From NCBI GenBank assembly GCA_037893225.1, contig JAZGUH010000280.1, positions 806,001 to 870,000 on the forward strand: a DNA stretch of 64,000 nucleotides. The letters are read 5' to 3'. Position 1 is the first letter of the stretch. Every line of letters begins with the position of its first letter. The notes beneath the pieces were generated by a model. It was given only the letters and a program-made list of their open reading frames with translations, was not told the DNA's origin and searched no databases. This document shows positions 20,706 through 33,300 of this stretch, piece after piece. The position numbers and the translations under genes are program-made. Source of the DNA: Hippasteria phrygiana (lineage: Eukaryota > Echinodermata > Asteroidea > Valvatida > Goniasteridae).

Positions 20706-21280
20706 GGCCAGACGCACACTTTTCCCCCTATTTGGGCACAAAAATCCGACAAATGAACAAGAGCAGATGGTTATTTTTCATATTTTTTCTGTCCGTGACC
20801 CGTTTTGGTAAGGGGTAATTAATTAAAGTCTGCTGTCCTATGTTATAATTGCCTCCTCATGATCAACTCTTCATCTTCTTAGTAGAGATTTAAAGTCAGG
20901 AGATTCACATCAACAATTACATCAGTCGAAAGAGGAAAGGTAATTCACTTGTGGTGGGCCTACCCACAATTTTGTGTTGTCCCATCTCAGGGTTCGAGTC
21001 CCATTAAGTTGCAGTGGTAGCACTTATTATGTGTGTTTCCAAAGACTAATATTCCGGGGTTTAAGGTAGTGTACACGATTGGTAATACTCCAATTTTTTT
21101 TACTGAATTATTACGAAATACCTTACTAGACTGAAAGTTAATAGTAGTCTCAATCATCCTGTGAAATGATGGCACCAGGTGTACTGTCGTTTATATATAT
21201 ATCGTTTTCCAACGATTTTCAGCTGGAAATCGGTGGAAATCTGCCCTGTAGCTTTTAATAGTCAAGGCGTGGCTAGCCGG

Positions 21281-22854
21281 CATTGATCTCTATTATATAG
21301 ACTGGATAGGACACCGCGTCGTGTTCGTGCACGAATGCGCGGCCGCGCAATGGCGGCGCAAGAGGGTAACGCGCACTGTGTGTTCGCTTCATGTACTCAG
21401 TCTGGAATTTAAGTGGATTATCGAAACAAATCTTAGCCTAACGTTATGGGGAGCTTAGGCGCTCCCCAAAAAATCAGTAAAAAAAGGTGAATTGTTGTTT
21501 CATTTTTATCACACCTGTAAGTGTAAGTCATTAGAGCAGTTGTATAATGCAAATTTAATAATCGTATTGAATATTATTCTGAAATGACATCGTATTTATA
21601 ATTCTGAGCACCCATTGTTACATGTATTATTTTATAAACTGAACACTCACAAAGAGAAAATGTAACGAGGTTCATTCAAATGTAACACCAATGTATTACA
21701 AAATGGAGCACAATTAGAAAGTAAAAGGTCAAGACAAAACTCGCTGGGAAATATGGAAAACTAATAATAAACCATCCTTCATCCTAAGGCACTACTACAA
21801 GACTCATCAGGGAATGATTTTTGAACACGGTGATTTTTGTGAGCTTATGTCTCACTCGGTCTCCCTTGATTGCTGCTGTTAAAACGGGAAGACGGTTTAA
21901 TACCCCCCACACACACAAGCAAGTGTGTAAATACCGGCAATCGTGGACTCCCTATTGTCCCTCTTTTGTTTGTACTTAATTGTTTTCGGAAGGCCTCCCA
22001 TATGCTTTGTATACGAATTTTATTCGTGGACGTTCGGTCAATCGTGGACCCTTTGTCTACGCCCCGACTCTTTCGTCCCTAGTCCACGATTGCCGGTATC
22101 AATACACACCCACCCACCCACACATAAAATGCACACATGCACAACTACCGTAGTTACCAGGCCTTTCCTATCAAGAATGCCAATAAGTATGTTATAAGCG
22201 ACCGCCCCTCGTATTAATTTCTTTATTTTTAATTGTGTTATTATAGAAGTTTCGTTTCTGTGCATTAACCTTTTCTTTAGTTGTAACGTTATACATGTAC
22301 ATTGATACCTGCGTTATAGACGCGCCGTTAAATAATTATCATTAGCTTACTTGTGAAAGGATATTCCTTTTTCCCGACTCAAGTTTCCATCCTTCTCCGG
22401 GCAATTCACTGCCGCGCACACGTTAACCATTGTTCTTGTCTATTTTAACCAATTCGGTTGCGAAATCCATTTTTTTCCCACGAAAATCAAGAATTAACGA
22501 AAAAAGTCTTCCACTTTTTTAGAAACTCCGTTTGAAAGTACACACAACGCAGTCGCGTCACGTTCGTTCTTTACCCTCGTTTAAAACGCGCACTCAGGAC
22601 GGCGTTTAGACGCGGTGTCCTCTCCAGTCTATACAGGAATTCGCCGACGCCATTTTTACAGTGGTGCCGCGCTCGCGTGCAGGCTGTCCGCGTTCTTTAA
22701 TTTGAGTCGCGTGCGCATTTTGGCAAGTTGTAAACACCCTGTTGGTCGAAGCTGCGTAGAGCGCGTGCGTCTAACACGCACGCGAGCGCCTCGCCACCGC
22801 AGTAAATGCTTCTAATTTTGGTCGCCGGATTAGTCTATATAATGGAGATCAATG
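21281..22854. mobile_element. Non-autonomous DNA transposon with 8-bp target duplication
   Basis: The terminal inverted repeats are about 23 bp (CATTGATCTCTATTATATAG at the left, one mismatch at the right). CTAGCCGG is present directly before (21273-21280) and after (22855-22862) the element, a perfect 8-bp target duplication as made by hAT-type transposases. No transposase ORF is visible. Inside are a GCAATCGTGGAC palindrome (21932-22099) and a CpG-rich right third. Confidence 0.85.
21932..22099. repeat. GCAATCGTGGAC palindromic unit, third copy
   Basis: It opens TACCGGCAATCGTGGACTCC and closes GTCCACGATTGCCGGTA, as in the units at 12997-13356. Confidence 0.65.
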
Positions 22855-23020
22855 CTAGCCGGACGAGTGGTGCGCCCCGGACATATTGGCATTCGGAGCG
22901 CGTCACGCGCCCAGATAGCCACGCGCGCCTAGACTAAAGGCTATCATCCGCCCGATGGTTGAACACGAGCGCCGTTTTCTCTCTGAAAATTGCAACAATG
23001 ACCAATCATGTACACTGCCT

Positions 23021-23629
23021 TTAAAGGGACACATTGCCTTCAAATGTCATGAAATTTTGCTGTTTAGAAATGTTCCTTAGCTTTGATAAGAGTTGTTCAT
23101 GCAAAAAAACACGTATAATGTGTTGTAATTAGTGAGTAGTGATTACAAAACAAAAAATTGGCCGCTTACCCCTGACATCTGACCCGCGAAACATAGACTT
23201 ATTTCCAGTACTAAATACCACCGTCTAAATAATGCGCAAAATACGCTGTAAGAGTCTTTAGGCTGGCGCCGCAGCCAGTGGCCTTGTGAACCTATCAGAT
23301 GATCGCCAGGTACAATTCTCTACCTCGCGACACATATCACCAGTGCTGCGCGCCGTGCCACAGTACATCAAAATGGATCAACAGAACGTACTTCAACCAG
23401 ATGCGACTGGAAATACGACTGGTGAACACAGTCCGCCATTTTGTGGAGTCAAAAATTTGGTTCTACAAAATGGCGGACCGTTATTTGTCACGAAATTAAA
23501 CAAAAATCACGCAATTTGAAGGGATAGTTATGTGAATCTTTATATTCTACTTTTAAAAAAGCTTCCCAACCATATCCATTTCAGTTTTATAGCCCAAATC
23601 GCAAAATCCAAAGCAATGTGTCCCTTTAA
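23021..23629. mobile_element. TTAA-flanked MITE, AAAGGGACACATTG family, copy 1
   Basis: The ends are TTAAAGGGACACATTGCCTT and CAATGTGTCCCTTTAA. The interior contains a hairpin made of GGTCCGCCATTTTGTAG-like arms (CCGCCATTTTGTGGAGTC and CTACAAAATGGCGGACC). Its left TTAA is also the right TTAA of the previous element. The apparent ORFs inside are not conserved in frame between copies. Confidence 0.85.
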
Positions 23630-24311
23630 TCTCACCTCTTCAACATTTCTTCATTACAGGTTTCTTGCACATGATCTCCATGTACACAAATCTGGATAGT
23701 AGGACTACATTAATTGGCTGGTCGAGTTGACGTCGCCGTCCGCCATATTCATCTTGTCCCTGGGATCTATTTTCATGCTGGTTTTCAACAGCAGAGAACA
23801 GCTACAGATAGCGCATTGCGAGAGCCCCTATGGACCGAAATGGATTAAAAATTGTTATTCCTGGCTACGAAGTACACGCATATCACAGTCTTGATGCGGC
23901 ACGCCCTCTATAATGGGACTAGTATGGCCGCTGCGTGTCTCCAGTTGTTTGTACAGCGCGCATTAGCCTTCCTGAAATCATGATGGATGTATGTAAACAC
24001 AAAATGGTGTTAAACCCCGGGTTTTAGATGGCAGGCGCCTGGGCACCAGGTCGGGTTATGCAGCCAAGCAAAACGGAAACAAGAGGCTTGTGCAGCCAAG
24101 CATAACGTACACAATACCCCAATAATGGATTGAAAGTGCAGAGATTGAACACAAATAGAAGTCAACCGGCCTGGTGACAATTTTTAATCTGCACGTATTT
24201 GTGTCAACCGTACGCAAGGGGTTACCAACCCAAAGAGTTCCCTTATAATAGTTTCCACTATTTCCAGAGAGCTAATGCACAATGAGTTATCCAGGGTATT
24301 TACTAAGGATA

Positions 24312-24484
24312 GTTGAGACCATCACAATACCCTACAAGACCAACACAAGACATTCAGTCTTAATTCAAGTCTCAAGCTATTCAAATGAACTGTGATAAAA
24401 GCATTCCTTTGTCATTGGTTTATGTCTGTTGCTTGTAGCTGGTCTTGTGAATGGTCTTGTGCATTATCTTGTGATGGTCTCGAC
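24312..24484. mobile_element. MITE with GTTGAGACCATCACAA ends
   Basis: GTTGAGACCATCACAA at the left is mirrored by TTGTGATGGTCTCGAC at the right. Shared core words (AAGCTATT, AATGAACT, GCATTCCTTTGTCATT) link it to the element at 53680-53885. Confidence 0.6.
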
Positions 24485-25198
24485 TACATCTCTGGTATTT
24501 ACATAGAGATCAGTAGTTTTTCAGATTTCACAGCGGTGCATGCCATACGAATCTTTGTTTTGTCACCAGAACGAAATGATAAGAATTCAATGTATGCCTC
24601 TAAACCCCTGCAGGCATGGTCTATTTCACAGTAAGTACACAAAACCCAATAGTGTAACGATGTGTAAATGCACACCAGTGATGAATTTCGCATGTTGGAC
24701 TATTCCCTCTTTAGGCCTACATGGTTACACACTATTCAACAATACGAGGCCTTACGAGCAAAACAAACACTTGATGCTATGCTAAGCTTTCACGTATAAC
24801 TCATTTATTATAAATAACCGAAGCTTGCCTGCAATGGGCCTTTTCACCTACGTGACCAGATATGTAAACAAAACCAAGACGCATGGACCGCCACGGATTG
24901 ATCATAGCACATTATCGTATAGGGCATGTTAACCCACGCGTTCGCAAACGATAAACCCTTGACATGGTTTACTTGTATAAACACTTCATTGACATAACTT
25001 AACTATGCGATCCATGACGAGACGTAAAAACAGGTCTTTCACCTTTTCAACATTTCCAATCTCTAAATGCATCTGTGCGGAGCACCAATATTAAACTATT
25101 TAAATCAGACAAATTCTTCCCAAACTTCATGAACCTCCTCAAGAAAAAAGCCACACGGCGTTGACTCTAGGGAACGAGGATGCAATTTAACGTCAAGG

Positions 25199-25806
25199 TT
25201 AAAGGGACACATTGCCTTCAAATGTCATGAAATTTTGCTGTTTAGAAATGTTCCTTATCTTTGATAAGAGTTGTTCATGCAAAAAAAAACACCTATAATG
25301 TGTTGTAATTAGTGAGTAGTGATTACAAAACAAAAAATTTGCCGCTTACCCCTGACATCTGACCAGCGAAACATAGACTTATTTCCAGTACTAAATACCA
25401 CAGTCTAAATAATGCGCAAAATACGCTGTAAGAGTCTTTAGGCTGGCACCGCAGCCAGTGGCCTTGTGAACCTATCAGATGATCGCCAGGTACAATTCTC
25501 TACCTCGCGACACATATCGCCAGTGCTGCGCGCCGCGTGCCACAGTACATCAAAATGGATCAACAGAACGTAACCAGATGCGACTGGAAATACGACTAGT
25601 GAACATGGTCCGCCATTTTGTGGAGTCAAAAATTTGGTTCTACAAAATGGCGGACCGTTATTTATCACGAAATTAAACAAAAACCACGCAATTTGAAGGG
25701 ATAGTTATGTGAATCTTTATATTCTACTTTTAAAAAAGCTTCCCAACCATATCCATTTCAGTTTTATAGCCCAAATCGCAACATCCAAAGCAATGTGTTC
25801 CTTTAA
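25199..25806. mobile_element. TTAA-flanked MITE, AAAGGGACACATTG family, copy 2
   Basis: Nearly identical to copy 1, with TTAA at both ends, indicating recent activity. It is 750 bp downstream of the gene B stop codon. Confidence 0.85.
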
Positions 25807-26319
25807 GCCTGGAGACGATGTCCCCATCTTAGGCCCACCAAAGATGCCGTAACACCCCTGGTCTTTTTGGGGGGCAGGGGTTAACATAATTCGTCAAGAG
25901 ATCAAATATTCACGACGGTGATGTCCTAGCTAAATGCGTCATAACAAAATTTACACAAACTTGCTGATATTATACTTTGGTTTCATGATTATTCCCCAAT
26001 AATGGAGTGATCTCTTTCTCGATATCCCTTTGTGGCACACTGCAGTTCACCCCAATCCTGAACTCAAATTCTCTGTACAGTTATAATTATATTTTTATAA
26101 AAATGAACCGGTGTGACGTCAAGCGTCTTGACAAGAGTAATTGTCCTCGTTGGCAGGGCTACACGTTGCTCAGCAGGTATATCTGGATATTTTACATTCT
26201 ACTTGCCCATTTTGAAAATATGCTTTAAACGCGATAACTGGATACCCGTGCGAAGCCGGCCACGGATCGGGCACGGCACGTGCACCCTCACAATTTTTAA
26301 CCTCTTTGGTGACACCGTG

Positions 26320-26500
26320 TCTATGCTAAAAGTGGAAGTTAGTCTGTGGTGCAAAACTCAGAATCATGGGTGCACGTCTACTGTACCGTGTGCGAGCTTG
26401 ACGTCTCCGAGTTAGTGTAACATATATAAATCTCATAATTAACTATTAATGTTGTCGACCATTCATTAACTCACAAGTTCCCTCTTACAATGTCTCAATG
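26320..26500 (-). pseudogene. Tandem duplicate of the gene B C-terminus and 3' flank
   Basis: The minus strand here repeats the end of exon 7, shifted by 175 bp. Frame and stop are kept: NYEIYICYTNSETSSSHTVQ then TAG at 26380-26378, against DNEIYERYTNSEASSTETVQ in the gene. Similarity continues past both stops (a shared TTTTGCACCAC then GACTAACT). Upstream of the matching part the frame is closed by a stop, and I see no splice acceptor directly before it, so it is probably a relic lying in the 3' UTR. An alternative terminal exon is not excluded. Confidence 0.7.
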
Positions 26501-26552
26501 CTGAAAGCTGCAGTTAGTCCGTGGTGCAAAAGTTAAGGTTGTGAGTACACCT

Positions 26553-27390
26553 CTATTGTACCGTTTCTGTGCTGGAGGCCTCCGAGTTAGTGTAACGTTC
26601 GTAGATCTCATTATCAACCATTTGTGTCGTCTCTGGAATAACTGACGTATCGCTTCCCGTTTCGCTATGGCTAGCGGACGTATTGAGTAGAGAGCCACTG
26701 GTGACGGCTTGTACTTCGAGATCGTCCGAGTCATAATCGCCTGAGCACGGTCTGCTGCTGTCACTCACCTCTCCTACTTGATCTGATTCCTCACATTCCA
26801 CTAATGAGTTTTTACAGCTGACTATACCCGCAGTCGGGAATAGACTATAGTAGAAGTGATCAGACATGTCACTCATAGGTCTGAGCGTTGATGCAGTGGT
26901 GTCTAGCAAGACCGTAGACACGGTCCGCTCGCTATTGTCCGCAGCGTCGCCTTGGCTACAGAGCGTGCGCCGTAGATTCTCCACGTCCGCAACTGATAAA
27001 TGCTGGCTGAGTGTCCTTAATCTGCGCATCTGCACCGACTCGAGAATGTTCTTAAGCTCCTTGGTGGCTGGGAAGGTCCGACTTTGACGGCGCTGGCCGA
27101 CAGTAGACCTCCTGGTGTACACACTACGCCGGATGCTTTCAGCTGAGGCGTTGAGGCCAGATGAAGACCTCTTAGATTGGAATCCGCTGGAGGTGGGTTT
27201 GGAGCGTTTGGAGTCCCTTACATCACAGGAGTGGCGCTCAGACATTGATAAAAATTCCACACCGGAGCCGGAGGTGGAGCTTGGTGGAAAGTTCAGTGTC
27301 ATATAGGCTGTTGCCTCGCTAGGGTCCAAGGAATGGCGGTTGAAGAATTCGGACCCAAACGTAAAAGGGTCGTGAAACCGACCTCGCCTC
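26553..27390 (-). CDS. Gene B exon 7: cytoplasmic tail and stop codon
   Basis: The 838-nt exon opens after ATACTGTTCAG in phase 2. It starts RRGRFHDPFTFGSEFF and ends YTNSEASSTETVQ before a TAG stop at 26555-26553. It is Ser/Thr-rich, with a basic patch (RRSVYTRRSTVGQRRQSR) and a probable helix (KELKNILESVQMRRLRTL). Tyr motifs: AYMTL and YYSLF (Y-x-x-hydrophobic, endocytosis or SH2 type) and ERYTNSE, a Y-x-N site of the kind Grb2 SH2 domains bind. I recognise no named domain. No clear polyadenylation signal was found close to the stop. Confidence 0.9.
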
Positions 27391-30300
27391 CTGAACAGTA
27401 TAAACAGTAAAAAGAAGAGACAAACAAGATCAAATATGGTTGCTGTCCTGAGAGCTTATCTAAAAGAACGTGCCCTGATTAAAACGGAGGTTGAAAGTCT
27501 CACGAATTCTTGATAACTTTTTTTAATGAAAATAGGCCAGCATATAGGCCATTTGTTTACACCTAAACCACCCTGTATTCAAATGTCCGGCGGTATGCGC
27601 ACGCATCGTGTTTTGCACAAATTTGGTTAAGGATGACATCAAAGGTCACATAATTTAAAGGCGATCTGACCTGTCACTCCTAAACCAAATTGTATGCAAA
27701 ATACGATGCGTGCGTATACCATCGGGACATTTCAATATATATGTAAAAACGTGACGTCAGAGGGCACATCGTCTCACTCCAGGTAATTCCTGATTTCTTT
27801 TTCAAGCAGAAATTGTGGGTGTCACATTTTTGGAGTTAATTTGAAAGTTTAATTTGGAGTTAAATTTTCCCACGAATTTATATTATTTCTAACATGTTTT
27901 CAATTTTCAAAGTGAGCAAAGAAACTGGCAGCAGCGGGATTTGAACCTGCGACCTCTGGAATACCGTACAAGTACTCAACCAACTGAGCTATCTTGCCCT
28001 ATGTTGGAGGTCTCTTAAATTGTCAGTATCTTTGTTCCAGGGGGGGGGGGGGGGGCACTAGTCAGAAATCACAAACAAATATATTTTTTAGAAGAGGCTT
28101 TGCAGAACCATGCAGATAAAGTACAACTTGATTTACCAGCATCGTACGAAATCACGAATTTCTCACTTTGAGCATTTTTGTCAAATTGGCCACGGGATTT
28201 AATAGGCACTATTGATGGAAGGTATAAGAGTTTTTTTTCAAAATGGAAGTTCTGCAGGTTAGGCAGAACTTCTTTCAGGGTAGTATTCCTTGAAGGGGAA
28301 TATCACCCCAAACACATTGGTGACCTCGCTATAAATGGTAAAGAAAGTTAAGATAATTCGAGCTCTATTCTGGTGAATAGTTCAGACCCTTGGAGAGTTT
28401 TAAGTATTTTAAGTATTTTAAGTATTTTAAGTATTTTAAGTATTTTAAGTTGGTGTTTTTAGTACTAAGGTCTATGGGAGTTTATTGGAGGTGCGCACCC
28501 CCAAACCTCAATTACGACTAATATAAATACAAGCACTGGATTTACGCTTGCCTTCTCTTTGATTTAATCCGGATGTGAATCATCAGGGTGACCAGTAACA
28601 TGAAGCACGTAGCAGCGAAGAGAACCAGCGCAATCACAACCAGACTCACTGAAATACAGAAGAAAAAGAGTTCACGTTAGGCTAAGAAAAATCAACACTT
28701 TTCGTGAAATTTTGCAAATTTTACTCCGGGAATTCAGATCTTCTTGCAAGAACACCATTGCTTCCATTACGTGACATTATAGTCTACATCCACCTACAAG
28801 TTCAGCGTAAAGCTGTGAACCGAGTTCAAATGATTATACATGCATTGGGAAGGACTTTTCAAAATATGATTCTTTTGACAAGTGCACATTTATTATAATT
28901 TGCACACTGCACTGTACAATACATAACAACCTGCTCGAGTGTAAAAAATGATTCAACAAACTTGAAAACATAATTATTGTACATTTTTCATATAACCTTA
29001 AGGTATTAAAATATAACGGGTGCATTTATAATCGTAAATTTTCATTTCAGGGGCGGATCCAGGATTTTGTGCAGGGGGGGGGGGGTTTCTGAAATTTGCC
29101 CAGAAAGGTGACTCCCAAAATGTTTCGTCTGCGAAAAAAATGTACAAGCTGGGAGGGGGGGGGGGGGGTCTGACACTTTCTTACCGTTAGTGGCGCCATT
29201 TAATCTCAAAATACGACCTGTATTTGCAAGGTGTAGGCCCCTACAAGTAAAAAAAAAAAAAAAAATGGCAACGAGCAGGGGAGGGTTTCGACCCCCAACC
29301 CCCCCCCCCCCGGATCCGCGCCTGCGTTTTTATACGAAACACTCAGTACAAATTTTAAAGACTTCGCTGAAAATCGATTACCTGCAACGTAACCCATAAT
29401 AAGACTCGCATGCAAAACCATGACTAATTTGTCAATAAAAAGGGACTGATGAAATACGACAATTGGAAATTAAAGTATTTCACATGCGGCTTTGTATAAG
29501 CTTTGGTGCAAAGCGGGGATCAAAAAATTGCCTGTAATTATTTTTAAATCCAATTTTCCAAGGTGTCCAGGGAAGTCACTGTCATTCCCACATGGTGGAT
29601 CCTTCTACCCCTATAGTCCACCTTAATCCGCCATTGATTGCAAAGCACGTATTGAGTCACCGCCAATAGTACTCAGTCAAGGGCGTGAACTGAGGAGTAC
29701 ATGGCATTAACCCCGCCAAAGAGATTACGCGACGGTTACGCCACCGCAACCCCACCCTCCAAATTCCACATCACATGTATGCAATGTTTTCATGCTGAAG
29801 ATGGAATGTGGGCGATTCACATTAAAACATGCAGTCTCGCGAATACGGACGACGGCCATAACGGACGAGTGCCATATACGGACGACGGCCATAGCCGCGA
29901 ATTAAAGAATACAATCTTGGCCGGTTGTGGTCTATACGCGCATTCCTGCGCGTTCTCAATCCATTTATGTTTCAACTATACTGTTCTTGAATGGGAATGT
30001 AATGAATAGGAAGCATCAAACAAAGCTTTCATTCACAAAAAAGGGGGAGGGGCTCCAAGTGTAATGAATAGGACCACTCTATTCAGTGTGGTGCCTATTG
30101 TTTCCATTTACACTTGGCTGCACATCATTTTTTTGGTCATCTTTTATGTAAAGTTTTGGTCTAACGAGGGGCTCTTCAGTCCGTCTTTACCCTAATCCGG
30201 CGACCAAAATTAGAAGCCATCTTTGGGTACCCAATCGGGCGGTACTGCGCTCACGCGCGCGTCATACGCGTGCTTACGTTGAGGCGCGTGTTTACTTTGG

Positions 30301-33300
30301 CAATCCTATTCGTCAAAGGCGCACTGGGTGCGCGCGTATGACGAGCGCGCGCGTGTATTATACCGCTCGATTGGGTTCCCAAAGATGGGTTCTAATTTTG
30401 TTAGTCAGATTAGTCTAACACTGTGATCGGAAGTTTACGTCATTTTTTCATTATTATATCTTGGTCATTGGCAGAATATAAAAAAGTTTATTTAAATGCC
30501 CTTTCTTCAGCCTGAAAAAGCAATCAGTCACACAAAAGGCTGCTACAGCTAAAAAGCTATAGCTTTTTTTGTTAATGCAAGTTCGCCCGGAACAAGTCTA
30601 AAAGCCACTCGAGGCGCGTAGCTACCAAAAAAAACGAATCTAAGATCAAGAAGTGAAAATTAATACATCTCTTGAACGCGACGTGATTTTGTTATTGTTC
30701 GATTAGCACTGACAGCATCACTTTCAAACCCGGTACTGCGCAGATCGGAGCTATTTTCGTTATTACGGGATTAGTCTATAAATGGAAGGTTACTAACAAG
30801 GCAATTTTCTTTGAAAAAAATTATAGTGGATATCTCAGAATATTAATGGGTTCCGCCGATAACACGTTGTGTGAACTTTGCAAGTGTCTATTAATTACGA
30901 GGATGACTCACGGAGATAACTGTTTTTTTTACAATTTGGTTTGTTTGGGGGGAGGTGGGGTGTTTTGTTTTGATTTTCTGTAGATCGGTTTGGCATGGGG
31001 CGGCATCTACTAATGAAGAAATGGATTTTCGTACCCGGCACCACTACAACAGCTGTGAATACTATCAACTTTTCAAGGTTTATAAGTAAAGCCAAAATAT
31101 ATTCGAACATTGATGATTCATATTGATTTCAAAGAAATATCTTGTCATGAGACAAACAACTGACTTGCGGAAGGGGACAATATATCAATGCCAGTTGGAA
31201 GGACTAGGCAATAAGATTTCGTTTCACGGATGCATGTATATCACACTGCTATTTGCACTTCAGTTTCAGGTCATTTTTATTAATTGTACGTGGGTCTGTC
31301 CACAATAAATGGACCATTTAGCACCGAAAGATAGCAATGACTCTAACCAACCAGAAAGTGAATGACAACACTTATTTGGAGGAATTGCAGCGCATCTTAC
31401 AACGGGCCTGTGCAAACTTGGATCAGCAGCGCATACGCAATTTGATAAACAGTATACGCAAGAGGTGTCTTGAGGTGATTGCAGAAGACGGCGGACATAC
31501 CCATTATTGAACAGTTCTTGCGGATAAGCTCAAACATTTTTTTCTGGGCTACTTAACTAAAGTTAAGACATGGAGTAATAAATTGTGTTTTAATTACTAG
31601 AAAACAATGAGTACTTCATCCTTCCTGTGTAAAAAAAACAGGCTGACAAAAGTGCAACTTTCTTTCTTGCACGCAATTTCATAAAATGCATGATTTCACA
31701 GTGAAAACGTTGTCTATTGGCCAACAGTAACCACTCATTGTGTGAGTAAGAAATCTGTGCATTCTTCACTTTTTGATTGACAAAAATCAATAAAATACTT
31801 TCTGAGTTACATCAAAAAGTATTAGACGGGGACTTATTTCTTTGGTTGAGTGTATTTTCTCTGACTGGCTTTGCCCATGGGCATTCTGCGCAAACATCCG
31901 ACTGTCCGACTGAGCATGTTGGGCGGGGTCACTCTACCTTCCTCTCTTTCCCCAATCTTAACTTCCGGACAACGTTATTGATTACTGTTTGAAAAACACT
32001 GGCTGGAAATAAGCTGCATAGCCTATAGCTTCTGCTTTCTGTGACCAGAAAGGTCATCCAGATGTAAACGTACAAAACGTGCCAACGGGTGATGCAAATG
32101 TCAGCGTCAGTGGTGGAACTACGTGAGGGGGAACAGAGGGGTCGTTTATCCCTCGCATCCGAGGCTTGTACAACCAGTCTCCCCGGAGTTTCCAATTGTG
32201 CACAAAAGAGTTACACTTACTGACATTTTACAGACCCCTAGAAAAATTGGTTCCGTGCGTTCTACCACACAAATAAAACCTTTAAATGACAGATTATTTG
32301 TCCATGCTCCAGTTTATTGATCCATGCTCGAGTTTTGACATCATGACTATTCAGTTATTCTGGTTTCCAATTCATGAGCCAGGTGCAACTAAGGAATGCG
32401 GTAAAGAAAAACAATTACAGTGCCGCAGTCGATACCGCTTTTTAAAAATATGAAACAATCCTTTTGAACTATTTAGTAAGTTGCAGTGCCTACCAGCCGT
32501 GTCTGGGTCCACGCCTGTATTGGGGCCTTCGGGTCCCAACTCGGGGTCACCTGGACTGATAGACAAGTCCCTTGTTGTAGAGGACGTTGTAGTCGCCATG
32601 TTGGTTGTGGTATCGTTTATGTCGTCGTCTGTTGCCCAAGTTGTGTCTGGCTGTTCGGTAGGTGGTGTACCTGTTGGTAAAGCGAAGATTGAAATACTGC
32701 AAGGATAGGTTGATTGAGCGGGCCAAGAACTTTTGCAGTGGGGCCAGGCCACAGTGATATTTTTAAAGTCTATCGTAAAATAGCGAATAAAAAAACCGAC
32801 ATCAGACAGTATCAAAGGAAGATGGAGGAATTTTTGCAATGGGGTCGGGCCCCATTTTTTGAGTACCGGTACCTGTTGTAAAGGAGATAAAAAACTGCAT
32901 GAGATTCTCGTGGATTAGTCGAACAATTGTTGTTGTTGTTGGAGTATTAACAAAAAATACAACGGATAGCTTCCCAGAGGTGAACCCAGTCATTTTTGGA
33001 GGAACTGGGGTCTGGCCTCCATTTTTGAGCACATTTGTTGTTAAAGAGAGGATAAAAATTGCATGAATTTTTGCGGGGTGCAAAAATATTGGGTCTTTTT
33101 CGTAAAAGGGAAAAAAATAATTTAAAGGGAAAAGAAAAGAAAAAGAAATACGAATAGGCATGGTAAAGGGTAAAAGTAAACAAAAACAGAAACAAAACAA
33201 TCAAACAAACAAACAAAATCCCCAACACCACAAAAGTAAACAACTTTGCTTTTTTTACTTTTTTACCTAATTCTTGCTTTGCAGTGATCAAATATTTGAA

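Larger units (their letters stand above)
21061..23024. mobile_element. TTAA-flanked MITE, GTGTACACGATTGG family, copy 2, interrupted
   Basis: The left part (21061-21280) and right part (22855-23024) together make one element like that at 44773-45260. A 1.57-kb transposon splits it. TTAA flanks both outer ends. Confidence 0.75.
13913..26309. other. Intergenic region between genes A and B
   Basis: I see no convincing coding exon on either strand. It holds the gene A promoter side, a diverged triple repeat (14577-15975), SINEs, a nested MITE at 16243-16567, palindromes near 18.3 and 19.6 kb, a nested TTAA/TIR transposon complex at 21061-23629, a second TTAA MITE at 25199-25806, and plain AT-rich DNA elsewhere (17100-18250, 18530-19580, 19710-20600, 23640-24310, 24490-25190). 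Confidence 0.7.

Noticed and set aside
23286..23519. Recurrent small ORFs (also at 25438-25680 and 46292-46579)
   Set aside because: They lie in copies of a TTAA MITE and indels between copies break the frame, so no protein is being conserved.
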